A stretch of 64,000 bases of DNA from Comamonas sp. BIGb0124 (GTDB taxonomy: Bacteria; Pseudomonadota; Gammaproteobacteria; Burkholderiales; Burkholderiaceae_C), in the NCBI RefSeq assembly GCF_003752175.1, contig NZ_RJVF01000011.1:248001-312000 (forward strand). The letters run 5' to 3'. Shown in pieces: positions 29,364 through 40,115 of the stretch. A model generated the notes under the pieces. That model was not told the DNA's origin and did not search any database. It worked only from the letters and a program-made list of their open reading frames with translations. How positions within the stretch are numbered: the first letter of the stretch is position 1; each line of letters opens with the position of its first letter. The position numbers were made by a program, and so were the translations under genes.

Positions 29364-30910
29364 CGTTCATGTCTCATGCCGGCGTGCCGGTGCCCGACGC
29401 AGCCGAAGGCGGCTCCGGCCTGTCCGTGGTCTTCGACCAGGTCAGCAAGTCCTTCGGCCCCGTTCAAGTGCTGCACGAAGTGAGTTTCGAGCTGTCGCCG
29501 GGCAGGGTCTACGGCCTGCTGGGCGAAAACGGCGCGGGCAAGTCCACGCTGATGAAGATCCTGTCGGGTTATGAAAGGCCTTCGGCCGGCCGCCTGTCGA
29601 TCGACGGCCAGCCGCGCGAATTCGCCTCGTCACGCGAGGCCGAGGCGCTGGGCGTGGTGCTGATCCATCAGGAGTTCAATCTCGCCGACGATCTGAGCGT
29701 GGCCGACAACATCTTTCTGGGCCGCGAGAAACGCAGGCACCGCTGGTTGCTCGACGATGCGGCGATGCAGGCCGAAGCGGCCCGCGTGCTGGCGCAGGTC
29801 GGCCTGTCGGTGGATCCGGCGGCCAAGGTGCGGCAACTGATCGTGGCCGAAAAACAGCTGGTGGAAATCGCCAAGGCGCTGTCGCGCCGCGCGCGCCTGC
29901 TGATCATGGACGAACCCACGGCTACGCTCACGCCCGGCGAGACCGAACGCCTGTTCGCGCTGATGGCGCGCCTGCGGGCCGACGGCGTGACCATCGTCTA
30001 CATCTCGCACAAGCTCGATGAAGTCGAGCGCGTGACCGACGAGGTGATCGTGATGCGCGACGGGCGCTTCGTCACGCGGGCCGCGACGGCCTCGCTCACA
30101 CGGCATGCCATGGCCAACCTGATGGTGGGACGCGAGCTGGCCGATATCTATCCGCCGCGCAGCGCCCGGCCACAGGGCCTGCAGCCCGCGCTGAAGGTGA
30201 CGGGCTTCGACGTGCCGGGCTGGGCCCATGGCGCGGATTTCGAGGTGGCACCGGGCGAGATCCTCGGATTCGCAGGGCTGGTGGGGGCCGGACGAACCGA
30301 GCTGTTCGAAGGCATCCTGGGTCTGCGGCCCGGGCATGGACAGGTGGCGCTGGCGGGGCAGCCGGTGCGGCTGCGCAGTCCGCGCGACGCCGCCCGCCAT
30401 GGGCTCACCTACCTGAGCGAAGACCGCAAGGGCAAGGGCCTGCACGTGGATTTCGCATTGCGGCCGAACCTCACGCTGATGTCGCTGCAGCAGTATGCGC
30501 GGCCGCTGCTCGACCTAGCGGCCGAGGAGCGGGCGCTGACCTCGGCGGTGCAGGAACACGGCATCCGTACCGGGTCGGTGCATGTGCGGGCCTCGGCGCT
30601 GTCGGGCGGCAACCAGCAAAAGCTGGCGCTGGCCAAGGTGCTGCAGCCCGAGCCGCGCGTGGTGGTGCTCGACGAACCGACGCGCGGCGTCGACGTCGGG
30701 GCCAAGCGCGACATTTATTTCATGATCCAGCGACTGGCCCAGCAGGGGCTGGCGGTGGTGGTGATCTCGTCGGAACTGATGGAGCTGATCGGCCTGTGCC
30801 ACCGCGTCGCGGTGATGCGCGGGGGGCGCCTGGTGGCCCGGCTGGACGCCGACGGATTGACGGAAGAGGAGTTGATTGCCCATGCAACCGGAACAACAGG
30901 TGCGAGCTGA
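29360..30910 (+). CDS. Ribose-type sugar ABC transporter, double ATP-binding protein
   Basis: This 516-residue protein has two fused nucleotide-binding domains as in RbsA/MglA/XylG. The first has Walker [10 protein letters not shown] and Walker [16 protein letters not shown]. The second has the degenerate P-loop GLVGAGRTE, with LSGGNQQKL and [15 protein letters not shown]. The family (CUT2) imports monosaccharides or polyols such as ribose, xylose, galactose and inositol. It overlaps the ROK regulator gene by four bases. Confidence 0.95.
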   Translation: MTFMSHAGVPVPDAAEGGSGLSVVFDQVSKSFGPVQVLHEVSFELSPGRVYGLLGENGAGKSTLMKILSGYERPSAGRLSIDGQPREFASSREAEALGVVLIHQEFNLADDLSVADNIFLGREKRRHRWLLDDAAMQAEAARVLAQVGLSVDPAAKVRQLIVAEKQLVEIAKALSRRARLLIMDEPTATLTPGETERLFALMARLRADGVTIVYISHKLDEVERVTDEVIVMRDGRFVTRAATASLTRHAMANLMVGRELADIYPPRSARPQGLQPALKVTGFDVPGWAHGADFEVAPGEILGFAGLVGAGRTELFEGILGLRPGHGQVALAGQPVRLRSPRDAARHGLTYLSEDRKGKGLHVDFALRPNLTLMSLQQYARPLLDLAAEERALTSAVQEHGIRTGSVHVRASALSGGNQQKLALAKVLQPEPRVVVLDEPTRGVDVGAKRDIYFMIQRLAQQGLAVVVISSELMELIGLCHRVAVMRGGRLVARLDADGLTEEELIAHATGTTGAS

Positions 30911-31928
30911 CATGACCCCTGCCAACGAATCCTCGCAGCACGCCGCTGCCCTGCGCAGCGAGGCGCGCGCGCGCCGCATGGAGCGCTTCTACAGCCTGGG
31001 CCCCGTGGTCGGGCTGGTGCTGCTGTGCCTGGCGGCGACCGCGCTCAACAGCGACTTCGCCACGCTCGACAACGTGATGAACGTGCTCACGCGCACCGCC
31101 TTCATCGGCATCATCGCGGTGGGCATGTGTTTTGTCATCATCTCGGGCGGCATCGACCTGTCGGTGGGCTCGATGGCCGCGCTGATTGCCGGCGCGGTGA
31201 TCATGTTCATCAACAGTGCGAGTCCGGCGCTGGGCTCGCCGCTGCTGGCCGTGGTGCTGGGGGCGGGCTTGGCGGTGCTGCTCGGTGCGGTGTTCGGCAC
31301 GGCGCACGGGTTGCTGGTGGCCAAGGGCCGCATCGAGCCTTTCATCGTGACGCTGGGCACGCTCGGCATCTACCGCGCCTACCTCACCTACTTTGCTGAC
31401 GGCGGCGCGCTGACGCTCGACAACGACCTGGCCGACCTGTACAGCCCCGTCTACTACGCCAACTGGCTGGGCGTGCCCGTGCCGGTGTGGGTCTTTCTGG
31501 CGGTGGCGCTGGCGGGCGCGCTCATACTCAATCGCACGGCCTATGGCCGGTATGTGCAGGCGATCGGCTCGAACGAGCAGGTGGCGCGTTATGCGGCGGT
31601 GGATGTCGACCGCGTCAAGATCCTGACCTACATGCTGCTGGGCGTGTGCGTGGGCATCGCCACGCTGCTGTATGTGCCGCGCCTGGGCTCGGCCTCGCCC
31701 ACCACGGGGCTGCTGTGGGAGCTCGAGGCGATCGCCGCCGTGATCGTGGGCGGCACGGCGCTGCGCGGCGGCGCCGGCACCATCACGGGCACGGTGGTCG
31801 GGGCGATCCTGCTGTCGGTGATCAGCAACGTGCTCAACCTCACCAGCATCATCAGCGTGTACCTCAACGCAGCCGTCCAGGGCTTCGTGATCATCATCGT
31901 GGCGTTCCTGCAGCGGGGTCGGCGCTGA
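30882..31928 (+). CDS. Ribose-type sugar ABC transporter permease
   Basis: The protein has 348 residues, about eight to ten transmembrane helices and the RbsC-type pattern [36 protein letters not shown] and [19 protein letters not shown]. Start choice is uncertain: ATG 30882 (GAGGAG 12 bases upstream, overlapping the ATPase gene) or ATG 30912 (no overlap, weak site). It pairs with the ATPase upstream and the binding protein downstream. Confidence 0.93.
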   Translation: MQPEQQVRADMTPANESSQHAAALRSEARARRMERFYSLGPVVGLVLLCLAATALNSDFATLDNVMNVLTRTAFIGIIAVGMCFVIISGGIDLSVGSMAALIAGAVIMFINSASPALGSPLLAVVLGAGLAVLLGAVFGTAHGLLVAKGRIEPFIVTLGTLGIYRAYLTYFADGGALTLDNDLADLYSPVYYANWLGVPVPVWVFLAVALAGALILNRTAYGRYVQAIGSNEQVARYAAVDVDRVKILTYMLLGVCVGIATLLYVPRLGSASPTTGLLWELEAIAAVIVGGTALRGGAGTITGTVVGAILLSVISNVLNLTSIISVYLNAAVQGFVIIIVAFLQRGRR

Positions 31929-31992
31929 ACCCGCGCCCCGCCTTGCATTTCATGGCTATCGGTTCAGCACCCTCGACACAAGGAGACAAGAC

Positions 31993-32964
31993 ATGACCCG
32001 TTTCAATCGCCGCGCCACGTTGCGCACGCTGGCCTTCGCCAGTGCCCTGCTGGCTGCCGGCGTCCAGGTTCAGGCCGCCGAACCGGTCCGCCTGGGCGTG
32101 TCCATTCCGGCCGCCACGCACAGCTTCATGGGCGGCATCAACTACTGGGCCAACCAGGCCAAGAAGGACCTGGAAAAGGAACACAAGGATCTGAAGATCA
32201 CCATCCGTACGGCCGCCAACGCGCCCGAGCAGGCCAATCAGCTGCAGGATCTGTCGACCGTGACACGCATCAATGCGCTGGTGATCTTCCCGTTCGAATC
32301 GGCGGCGCTCACGCGACCCGTGCAGCAGGTGAAATCCAAGGGCGTGTATGTGACGGTGGTCGACCGCGGCCTGAGCGACACCAGCGCGCAGGACGCCTAC
32401 GTGGCCGGCGACAACACCGCGTTCGGCCGCATTCCCGCCGAATACATCGTGCAGAAGCTGGGCGGCAAGGGCAATGTGGTGGCGCTGCGCGGCATTCCCA
32501 CCACGCTGGACAACGAACGCTGGGAGGCCTTCAATGCCGTGCTCAAGCAGAACCCGGGCGTGCAGCTGCTGGATGCGAAATACGCCAACTGGAACCGGGA
32601 CGATGCCTTCAAGGTGACGCAGGACTACCTCACGCGCTTCAAGGACATCGACGCGATCTGGGCCGCCGACGACGACATGGCCGTGGGCGTGCTGCGGGCC
32701 ATCGACCAGGCCAAGCGCACCGACATCAAGGTGGTCTTCGGCGGTGCCGGCGCCAAGAGCATGGTCAAGACCATCATGGACGGCAAGGACCCGCGGATCC
32801 AGGCCAACGTGTCGTATTCGCCCAAGTTCATCTACGACGCCATCAAGCTCACCGCCGAGGCCCGGCTGAAGGGCGAGAAGCTGCCGGCCACGACCATCGT
32901 GCCCTCGGTGCTGATCACGCCCCAGAACGCCAAGGACTTCTACCACCCCGATTCGCCGTTCTGA
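31993..32964 (+). CDS. Sugar ABC transporter periplasmic binding protein (RbsB-like)
   Basis: The protein has 323 residues. The Sec signal peptide ends near VQVQA-AEP. The periplasmic-binding type 1 fold follows ([20 protein letters not shown], then [16 protein letters not shown] and [13 protein letters not shown]). This family binds pyranoses, furanoses or cyclitols. It completes the ABC set and has a good AAGGAGACAAGAC ribosome binding site. The ligand is unknown. Confidence 0.94.
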   Translation: MTRFNRRATLRTLAFASALLAAGVQVQAAEPVRLGVSIPAATHSFMGGINYWANQAKKDLEKEHKDLKITIRTAANAPEQANQLQDLSTVTRINALVIFPFESAALTRPVQQVKSKGVYVTVVDRGLSDTSAQDAYVAGDNTAFGRIPAEYIVQKLGGKGNVVALRGIPTTLDNERWEAFNAVLKQNPGVQLLDAKYANWNRDDAFKVTQDYLTRFKDIDAIWAADDDMAVGVLRAIDQAKRTDIKVVFGGAGAKSMVKTIMDGKDPRIQANVSYSPKFIYDAIKLTAEARLKGEKLPATTIVPSVLITPQNAKDFYHPDSPF

Positions 32965-33066
32965 TCCTGTCCGGTAAACGGGCATGCAACCTTTCAGGAC
33001 AGCATGCCCGGTTTGTTCGCCGGCCTGGAGGAACGGGTCGGCATGTCGCTTCATTGGGTTGTGCCT

Positions 33067-34080
33067 ATGTCCAGACCGATCACCCTGTTCACCGGCCAGT
33101 GGGCCGATCTGCCCTTGCAGGAGCTGGCGCCGCTGGCCCGCCGCATGGGGTACGACGGCCTGGAGCTGGCATGCTCCGGCGATCATTTCGATGTGCAGAA
33201 GGCGCTGGCCGACGCCGGTTATGCACGCCGCCAGCGCGAGCTGCTGGCCGACCACGGGTTGCAGTGCCATGCCATCAGCAACCATCTCGTGGGCCAGGCC
33301 GTGTGCGACCTGATCGACGAGCGGCACCGCGCCATCCTGCCCGACCATGTCTGGGGCGACGGCGATCCGGAGGGTGTGCGCCGGCGTGCCGCGCGTGAAC
33401 TGGCCGACACGGCGGCGGCTGCGGCGCGCCTGGGTGTCGGCACGGTCACGGGTTTCACCGGTTCGTCGATCTGGCACACGGCCTATGCCTTTCCGCCGAC
33501 TTCGCAGGCCTATTGGGATCGCGGCTTCGAGGATTTCGGCCGGCGTTTCCAGCCGATTCTCGAAAGCTTCGAGACCCACGGCGTCAATTTCGCGCTCGAG
33601 GTGCATCCCACCGAGATCGCCTTCGATGCCGCCACGTCGGCGCGTGCGCTCGAGGCCGTGGGGCAGCACCGCCGCTTCGGCTTCAACTACGACCCCAGCC
33701 ACCTGGCCTACCAGGGCGTCGACTACGTGGCCTTCCTGCGCCGGTTCGCCGACCGCATCTATCACGTGCACATGAAGGACGTCTGGTGGGGCCGCGGCGA
33801 CGGCAGCGTCGGTATCTTCGGCGGGCACACCAGCTTTGGCGACGCCCGCCGGCACTGGGATTTCCGCAGCGTGGGCCGCGGCCTGGTGGACTTCGAGTCG
33901 ATCGCCGTGGCGCTCAACGACATCGGCTATGCCGGGCCGCTGAGCGTGGAGTGGGAAGACAGCCGCATGGACCGGGTGCACGGGGCCAGCGAAAGCGCGG
34001 CATTCTGCCGGCAGCTGGATTTCCCGCCTGCGCAGGGCGCTTTCGACGCCGTCTTCGACAGAAAGAAACAAGCATCATGA
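33067..34080 (+). CDS. Sugar phosphate isomerase/epimerase-like TIM-barrel protein
   Basis: The protein has about 337 residues of the AP-endonuclease-2/xylose-isomerase-like fold. Probable metal ligands are in [24 protein letters not shown] and [10 protein letters not shown]. It could isomerise, epimerise or cleave a keto-sugar made by the dehydrogenase it overlaps (ATGA at 34077-34080). ATG 33067 gives the family-typical N-terminus [15 protein letters not shown] 33043 has the better ribosome binding site (GGAGGAAC) and would add eight residues. Confidence 0.86.
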   Translation: MSRPITLFTGQWADLPLQELAPLARRMGYDGLELACSGDHFDVQKALADAGYARRQRELLADHGLQCHAISNHLVGQAVCDLIDERHRAILPDHVWGDGDPEGVRRRAARELADTAAAAARLGVGTVTGFTGSSIWHTAYAFPPTSQAYWDRGFEDFGRRFQPILESFETHGVNFALEVHPTEIAFDAATSARALEAVGQHRRFGFNYDPSHLAYQGVDYVAFLRRFADRIYHVHMKDVWWGRGDGSVGIFGGHTSFGDARRHWDFRSVGRGLVDFESIAVALNDIGYAGPLSVEWEDSRMDRVHGASESAAFCRQLDFPPAQGAFDAVFDRKKQAS

Positions 34081-35225
34081 AACGACTGAGGTATGCCATG
34101 GTCGGCGGTGGGCTGGGCGCGTTCGTCGGCGCCATCCACCGCCATGCGGCAGCGCTCGACGGCCAGATCGAACTGGTGGCCGGCGCCTTGTCGTCGACGT
34201 CCGAGCGGGCACGCGAATCGGGTGCCGCGCTGGGACTGGAGCCGGCACGCACGCATGCCCGCTGGCAGGATCTGCTCGACGACGAGCTGCGCCGGCCGGC
34301 CGACGAACGCATCGACTTCGTGACGGTGGTGACGCCCAACGACCTGCATTTCGACGTCGCGCATGCCTTTGCGCAGGCCGGCATCCATGTGGTCTGCGAC
34401 AAGCCGCTGGTCCACGACAGCGGACAGGCCAGCCAGTTGCGCGAAGCGGTGCTGCGCAGCGGCGTGCTGTTTGCGGTGACCTACAACTACAGCGGTTATC
34501 CCATGGTTCGGCAGGCGCGCGAGATGGTGAAGGCCGGCGCCATCGGCACGGTGCGCAAGGTGGTCGTCGAATACCACCAGGGCTGGCTGGCGACGAAGAT
34601 CGAGGCCGACCGCAACAAGCAGGCCAGTTGGCGCACCGACCCCGCGCGCAGCGGCCTGGCGGGCGCGCTGGGCGACATCGGCTCGCACGCCGAGAACCTG
34701 GTGCACAGCGTGACGGGTCTGGAAATCGAGCAGATCTGCGCCGACCTCGATGCGGTGGTCGCCGGCCGCGCGCTCGACGACGACGGCAGCGTGCTGCTGC
34801 GTTACCAGGGCGGTGCGCGGGGTGCGCTGCTGGCCACGCAGGTCGCGACCGGCTACGAGAACGACATCCGGCTGCGGGTCTCGGGCACGCTCGGCTCGCT
34901 GGAGTGGCGGCAGGAAGACCCCAACATCCTGCACCACCTGCCGCTCGATGCGCCGCGGCAGATGCTGACGCGCCACAGTCCATGGCTGCATCCCCATGCC
35001 ATCGCCGCGTCGCGCCTGCCGCCCGGCCATCCCGAAGGCTTTCTCGAGGCCTTCGCCAACATCTACCTGGGCGTGGCGCAGGATCTTCGGGCGCGCCGGG
35101 ACGGTGTCGCACTGACCCCGGGGCAGGGCGATTACCCCACGCTCGAGGACGGCGCCCGCGGCGTGCGTTTCATCGAGCGGGCGGTGCTGTCGGCGCGCAG
35201 CCGGGAGAAATGGACGGCGTTCTGA
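34077..35225 (+). CDS. Gfo/Idh/MocA-family NAD(P)-dependent oxidoreductase
   Basis: The protein has 382 residues. The N-terminal Rossmann motif [14 protein letters not shown] is followed by [18 protein letters not shown] and the catalytic Lys motif [23 protein letters not shown] holds the conserved Asp/His pair. The family oxidises hydroxyls of sugars and cyclitols (inositol, levoglucosan, glucosides). It is the last gene of the operon 28158-35225. With an RbsABC importer and a TIM-barrel partner, a 3-keto-sugar or inositol-type pathway is a reasonable inference. Confidence 0.93.
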   Translation: MKRLRYAMVGGGLGAFVGAIHRHAAALDGQIELVAGALSSTSERARESGAALGLEPARTHARWQDLLDDELRRPADERIDFVTVVTPNDLHFDVAHAFAQAGIHVVCDKPLVHDSGQASQLREAVLRSGVLFAVTYNYSGYPMVRQAREMVKAGAIGTVRKVVVEYHQGWLATKIEADRNKQASWRTDPARSGLAGALGDIGSHAENLVHSVTGLEIEQICADLDAVVAGRALDDDGSVLLRYQGGARGALLATQVATGYENDIRLRVSGTLGSLEWRQEDPNILHHLPLDAPRQMLTRHSPWLHPHAIAASRLPPGHPEGFLEAFANIYLGVAQDLRARRDGVALTPGQGDYPTLEDGARGVRFIERAVLSARSREKWTAF

Positions 35226-35246
35226 ACCGGCGCCGCGTTCCCGCAC

Positions 35247-36140
35247 TCAGTTCGGCGGCGATTCGCGCCAGGCTTGCGCGCAGCGCTCGCGGATGACGTC
35301 GGTGATGGCCCGGCGCGCGTGGTCGTTGCGTTCGACCATGCCGATGTGGCGCGCCGGGGCTTCGACCGGGTGGGGCAGCGGCAGGACACGCAGCCGGGGG
35401 TTGCCGAGCCAGCCGCCGTCGCGCAGCCGGGGCACCAGGGTGGCGCCCACGCCCTGCTCGATGAGCGAGGTGAGTTCGCCGATGGAGTTGAGCTCCATGA
35501 ACGGCTCGATGTTCAGGCCGAGTTCGCGCAGCACCTTTTCCGCCAGGGCCCCGGTGCGCTGGGTCGGATCGAAGCGCAGATAGGGATTCAGCGCAAGCAC
35601 CTCGGCCGCGCAGGTCCCGCCGGCCTGGGCATGCGTGAGCACCACCAGGGCCTCGGCATACATCGGCGACCAGCGCAGGGCGGGCGAGAGGTGGTTGCTC
35701 TCGACCACGAAGGCCGCATCGATGTCGCCCGCCATGACCCGCGCGGCCAGCCCATGCGACTGCCCGTGCTGGATGCGGATGTCGAGCGCCGGGTGCTCCT
35801 GCTTGAGCCGCGAGGTCACGCGCAGCAGGGTGTGCATGCACGACACCAGCGCCCCGATGGTGACCGAACCGGCCAGTTCGCCCTGCCGCGCACGCGGCTG
35901 CCGGATGCGGTCGTAGGCGCCGAGCAGCGCCTCGACCTCGGGCACGAGCTCGCGTCCCTCGGCATTGAGCCGCGCGATGCGGCCGCTGCGATCGAACAGC
36001 TTGCGTGCCAGCTCGGTCTCGAGCGTGCGCATCTGGAAGCTCACCGCCGCCTGCGTCAGGCCCACGTGTTGGGCGGCCTCGGAAAACGAGCCGTGCCGGG
36101 CCACCGCCAGGAAAGTCCGGAAAAAACGCAAGCCATCCAT
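35247..36140 (-). CDS. LysR-family regulator divergent from the GGT-like gene
   Basis: The protein has 297 residues. The N-terminal winged helix is FFRTFLAVARHGSFSEAAQ then VGLTQAAVSFQMRTLE; the effector domain follows from about residue 90. It is divergent from the gamma-glutamyltransferase-like gene 109 bases away, the usual position of a LysR regulator relative to its target. A TTTGT-N7-ACAAA motif lies in the gap. The ATG at 36140 is chosen over one eight codons upstream. Confidence 0.93.
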   Translation of the reverse strand: MDGLRFFRTFLAVARHGSFSEAAQHVGLTQAAVSFQMRTLETELARKLFDRSGRIARLNAEGRELVPEVEALLGAYDRIRQPRARQGELAGSVTIGALVSCMHTLLRVTSRLKQEHPALDIRIQHGQSHGLAARVMAGDIDAAFVVESNHLSPALRWSPMYAEALVVLTHAQAGGTCAAEVLALNPYLRFDPTQRTGALAEKVLRELGLNIEPFMELNSIGELTSLIEQGVGATLVPRLRDGGWLGNPRLRVLPLPHPVEAPARHIGMVERNDHARRAITDVIRERCAQAWRESPPN

Positions 36141-36148
36141 AAAAAGAG

Positions 36149-36165
36149 TTTGTCTTAAAAACAAA
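36149..36165. promoter_or_regulatory. Candidate LysR-type operator (TTTGT-N7-ACAAA)
   Basis: This inverted repeat in the divergent LysR/GGT gap contains the T-N11-A core typical of LysR binding sites. It lies nine bases upstream of the regulator's start codon, as for autoregulation. Confidence 0.5.
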
Positions 36166-36249
36166 GAGGTTCGGTTTGATTCTGGGGCTTATTGCCGGTA
36201 GATTGGGCGGACTCATTGCCCGTTCATCGCCCGCAGACACTCATTCCTC

Positions 36250-37878
36250 ATGAAATCGTTCAATTGGAGCAACCCTTATCCGAGCCACCGCATTCCGCTG
36301 TTTGCGCGCAATGTGGTCTCGACCTCCCATCCGCTGGCGTCGCAGGCCGGCCTGCGCATGCTGCTCAAGGGCGGCAATGCGGTGGATGCGGCGATCGCCA
36401 CGGCGGCCTGCATGACGCTGGTCGAGCCGGTCTCCAACGGCCTGGGCAGCGACTGTTTTGCCATGGTCTGGGACGGCCGGCAACTGCACGGCCTGAACGC
36501 ATCGGGTGTGGCGCCGGCGGCCTGGAACCTCGGTTACTTCGAACGCAAGTATGGCGTCGACGGCCAGGGGCTGGCGCGCCAGCCCAAGCGCGGCTGGGAC
36601 AGCGTCACCGTGCCGGGCGCGGTGGCCGGCTGGGCCGCCCTGCACGGCAAGCTGGGCAAGCTGCCTTTCGAAGAGCTGTTCGAACCGGCCATCGAGATCG
36701 CCGAGCGCGGTTATGCCGTGCCGCCCGTGGTGGCCCACAAATGGGCCGCGGCCGAAGACGAGCTGCGCGACCAGCCCGGTTTTGCCGAGGCCTTTCTGCC
36801 GCAGGGCCACGCGCCCCGGGTGGGCGACAAGTTCCGTTTTCCCGATGCGGCCCGGACACTGCGCCTCATCGCCCGGAGCAAGGGACGCGATTATTACGAA
36901 GGTGAACTCGCCGAGCGCATGGTGGCCTTCAGCGCCCAGTGCGGCGCCGCACTCACGCTGGACGACCTGCGGTCCTACCGGCCCGAGTGGGTGCAGCCGA
37001 TCGCCAAGGACTACCGCGGCTACACGCTCAACGAGATCCCGCCCAACGGGCAGGGCATCGCGGCGCTGATCGCGCTGGGCATCCTCGAGCAGTTCGACGT
37101 GGCCGGTCTGCCGGTCGATTCGGCGCAGTCGCAGCATCTGCAGATCGAGGCCATGAAACTGGCGTTCGCCGATCTCTACCGGTATGTGGCCGATCCGCGC
37201 AGCATGGCCGTCACGCCCGAGCAGATGCTGGACGACGGTTATCTGGCCGAGCGCGCCCGGCTCATCGACCCCAACCGGGCCACGCATTTCGCGGCCGGCC
37301 GGCCGCATGCGGGCGGCACCATCTACCTGACGGCCGCCGACGAGAGCGGCATGATGGTCTCGTTCATCCAGTCCAACTACATGGGGTTCGGCTCGGGCGT
37401 GGTCGTGCCGGGCACCGGCATCAGCCTGCAGAACCGGGGCGTGGGTTTTTCCATGGACCCGAAGTCGGCCAATGTGGTGGCGGGCGGCAAGCGGCCGTTC
37501 CACACCATCATCCCGGGCTTCCTGACGCGGGACGGCGCACCGGTCATGAGCTTCGGCGTGATGGGCGGCGACATGCAGCCCCAGGGGCATCTGCAGACCG
37601 TGGTGCGCATGCTGGACTACGACCAGCAGCCCCAGGCGGCCTGCTGCGCGCCGCGCTGGAAAGTCAACCGCGACTTCACGCTCGACGTCGAATCCACCAT
37701 GCGCGCCGATGCGGTCGAGGGACTGCAGAAGATGGGCCACACCCTCAAGTCCATCGAAGACCCCTACATGGACTTCGGTGCCGGGCAGTTTATCTGGCGG
37801 CTCTCGGGCAGCGACAGCGACCACGGGTACGTGGCCGCCAGCGACACGCGGCGCGACGGCCAGGCCGTAGGCTTCTGA
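36250..37878 (+). CDS. Gamma-glutamyltransferase family N-terminal-nucleophile hydrolase
   Basis: The protein has 542 residues. The N-terminal half has GGNAVDAAIATAACMTLVEP and GLGSDCFAMVWDG. The autocleavage/nucleophile Thr is Thr357 in HAGGTIYLTAADESG, followed by SFIQSNYMGFGSG and the oxyanion region. There is no evident signal peptide, so it is probably cytoplasmic, like YwrD-type or acylase-type relatives, rather than a periplasmic glutathione hydrolase. Substrates could be gamma-glutamyl compounds or a beta-lactam-like or oxamate-type amide. It is controlled, by position, by the divergent LysR. Confidence 0.9.
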   Translation: MKSFNWSNPYPSHRIPLFARNVVSTSHPLASQAGLRMLLKGGNAVDAAIATAACMTLVEPVSNGLGSDCFAMVWDGRQLHGLNASGVAPAAWNLGYFERKYGVDGQGLARQPKRGWDSVTVPGAVAGWAALHGKLGKLPFEELFEPAIEIAERGYAVPPVVAHKWAAAEDELRDQPGFAEAFLPQGHAPRVGDKFRFPDAARTLRLIARSKGRDYYEGELAERMVAFSAQCGAALTLDDLRSYRPEWVQPIAKDYRGYTLNEIPPNGQGIAALIALGILEQFDVAGLPVDSAQSQHLQIEAMKLAFADLYRYVADPRSMAVTPEQMLDDGYLAERARLIDPNRATHFAAGRPHAGGTIYLTAADESGMMVSFIQSNYMGFGSGVVVPGTGISLQNRGVGFSMDPKSANVVAGGKRPFHTIIPGFLTRDGAPVMSFGVMGGDMQPQGHLQTVVRMLDYDQQPQAACCAPRWKVNRDFTLDVESTMRADAVEGLQKMGHTLKSIEDPYMDFGAGQFIWRLSGSDSDHGYVAASDTRRDGQAVGF

Positions 37879-37939
37879 TCCCGGGCGTCGAAGCACGCGC
37901 GAGCCGTTCCCGGCCCTTGCGCGCAGGCACAATGCCGGC

Positions 37940-40075
37940 ATGCCAAAAAAGCCGTCCTCGACCGCCGCCAGCCAGGAAGAGCGGGCGTTCGCCAAGCTCG
38001 GCCTGGTGCGCGACATCGACCTCGCCCTGCACCTGCCGCTGCGCTACGAGGACGAGACGCGCATCACGCGCCTGGCCGATGCCCGGGAGGGCGAGCTGGT
38101 GCAGATCGAGGCCACGGTCGTCGAGCAGAGCATCCAGTACCAGCCGCGCAAGCAGCTCATCGTCAAGGTCGACGACGGCACGCAGACCTGCACCCTCCGG
38201 TTCTTCAATTTCTACCCCTCGCAGAGCAAATCGCTGGCGGTGGGCAAGCGTGTGCGGGCGCGCGGCGAGCTGCGTGGCCATGTCTCGGCCTGGGCGGGCA
38301 GCAGCCTGACCATGTTGCACCCGGTGTGCCGGGCGGCGAGCGGGGCCTTGCCGCAGTCGCTCACGCCCGTGTATTCCACCGTGGCCGGTCTGTCGCAGCC
38401 GGTGCTGCGCCACGCCGTGGCCGACGGCCTGGCACGGGCGCGCCGCGACGGCCTGCTCGACGAGACCCTGCCGCCCGAGTTCACGCGCCTGATCGGTTCG
38501 ATGCCGCTGTACTCGCTGACCACGGCGCTGGGTTTCCTGCATCACCCGTCGCCCGACGCGGCGCTGGCCACGCTGGAAGACCGCAGCCACCCGGCCTGGC
38601 AGCGCCTGAAGGCCGAAGAGCTGCTGGCCCAGCAGCTGTCGCAGCAGGTCGCGCGCCGCGAGCGGGCCGGTCTGCAGGCGCCCGTGCTGCTGCCGCGGCC
38701 CGGCGGGCTGTACGAGCAGTTGGCGGCCGTGCTGCCGTTTGCGCTGACCGGCGCGCAGCAGCGCGTGGTGGGCGAGATCGTGCAGGACCTCGCGCTCCCG
38801 CGGCCCATGCACCGGCTGCTGCAGGGCGATGTCGGCTCGGGCAAGACCGTGGTGGCGGCCCTGGCGGCGGCGGCCTGCATCGACGCCGGCTGGCAGTGCG
38901 CGCTGATGGTGCCGACCGAGATCCTGGCCGAACAGCATTTCCGCAAGCTCGTGGGCTGGCTCGAGCCGCTGGGCGTGCAGGTCGCCTGGCTGACCGGCGG
39001 CGCCAAGAACAAGGCCAAGCGCGAGGCGCTGGCGCGTGTGGCCAGCGGCGAGGCCATGCTGGTCGTGGGCACGCATGCCGTGATCCAGGACAGCGTGGTG
39101 TTCCGCAACCTGGCGCTGGCCATCATCGACGAGCAGCATCGCTTCGGCGTGGCCCAGCGGCTGGCGCTGCGCGGCAAGATGGCCGGGCCTGCCGCCCCCG
39201 CCGAAGCCGGAGCCCTGCCCGAGCCGGGCCTGCCCGCCTACGAGCCGCACCTGCTCATGATGAGTGCCACCCCCATCCCGCGCACGCTGGCCATGAGCTA
39301 TTACGCCGACCTCGATGTCTCCACCATCGACGAATTGCCGCCCGGGCGTTCACCCATCGTCACCCGCGTCATTGCCAACAGCCGGCGCGACGAGTTGATC
39401 GCGCGCATCGGCGATCAGGTCGATGCCGGCCGGCAGGTGTACTGGGTCTGTCCGCTGATCGAGGAAAGCGAGGCGCTGGATCTGGCGACCGCCACCGATA
39501 CCCATGCCGAGCTCAGTGCCGCGCTGCCCGGCGTGCAGGTGGGTCTGCTGCATTCGCGCATGCCGGCGGCCGAGAAGAAGGCCGTGATGGAACACTTCTC
39601 GAGCGGCCGGATGGCCGTGCTGGTGTCGACCACGGTCATCGAAGTGGGCGTGGACGTGCCCAATGCGTCGCTCATGGTGGTCGAGCACGCCGAGCGCTTC
39701 GGCCTGTCGCAGCTCCATCAGCTGAGGGGACGGGTCGGGCGCGGCGCGGCGGCATCGGCCTGTGTGCTGATGTACGCCTTGCCCGAAGGCGGGCGCCTGA
39801 GCGAATCGGCCCGGGCGCGGCTGCGGGCCATGGCCGAGACGCAGGACGGCTTCGAGATCGCGCGGCGCGACCTGGACATCCGGGGCCCGGGCGAGTTTCT
39901 GGGCGCGAGGCAGTCCGGCGCGGCCATGCTGCGTTTTGCCGACCTGGAGACCGATGGCGAGCTGCTGGAGTGGGCCCGCGAGCTGGCGCCGCGCCTGCTG
40001 GCCGGACAGCCGGCGCAGGCCGAGCGCCATATCGAGCGCTGGATGGGCGGCAAGGCCGAGTTCCTGAAGGCTTGA
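37940..40075 (+). CDS. recG: ATP-dependent DNA helicase RecG
   Basis: The protein has 711 residues. The N-terminal OB/wedge domain recognises forks (LPLRYEDETRIT onward). Helicase motifs include Walker A GDVGSGKTVVA, the DEQH box IIDEQHRFGVAQR, motif III MMSATPIPRT and motif VI QLRGRVGRG. RecG remodels stalled forks and Holliday junctions. recG near oxyR is common in related proteobacteria. The start has a short Lys/Ser leader. Confidence 0.97.
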   Translation: MPKKPSSTAASQEERAFAKLGLVRDIDLALHLPLRYEDETRITRLADAREGELVQIEATVVEQSIQYQPRKQLIVKVDDGTQTCTLRFFNFYPSQSKSLAVGKRVRARGELRGHVSAWAGSSLTMLHPVCRAASGALPQSLTPVYSTVAGLSQPVLRHAVADGLARARRDGLLDETLPPEFTRLIGSMPLYSLTTALGFLHHPSPDAALATLEDRSHPAWQRLKAEELLAQQLSQQVARRERAGLQAPVLLPRPGGLYEQLAAVLPFALTGAQQRVVGEIVQDLALPRPMHRLLQGDVGSGKTVVAALAAAACIDAGWQCALMVPTEILAEQHFRKLVGWLEPLGVQVAWLTGGAKNKAKREALARVASGEAMLVVGTHAVIQDSVVFRNLALAIIDEQHRFGVAQRLALRGKMAGPAAPAEAGALPEPGLPAYEPHLLMMSATPIPRTLAMSYYADLDVSTIDELPPGRSPIVTRVIANSRRDELIARIGDQVDAGRQVYWVCPLIEESEALDLATATDTHAELSAALPGVQVGLLHSRMPAAEKKAVMEHFSSGRMAVLVSTTVIEVGVDVPNASLMVVEHAERFGLSQLHQLRGRVGRGAAASACVLMYALPEGGRLSESARARLRAMAETQDGFEIARRDLDIRGPGEFLGARQSGAAMLRFADLETDGELLEWARELAPRLLAGQPAQAERHIERWMGGKAEFLKA

Positions 40076-40115
40076 CGCGTCCGGCGCGGCAGCCGTCAGG
40101 CTGGCCCAGACGCTT

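Noticed and set aside
31894-34071. Long open frame on the minus strand (725 codons) opposite the binding-protein and TIM-barrel genes
   Set aside because: It is antisense to two clearly recognisable genes, its protein is His/Gln/Arg/Val-rich without family motifs, and GC-rich third positions keep such shadows open.
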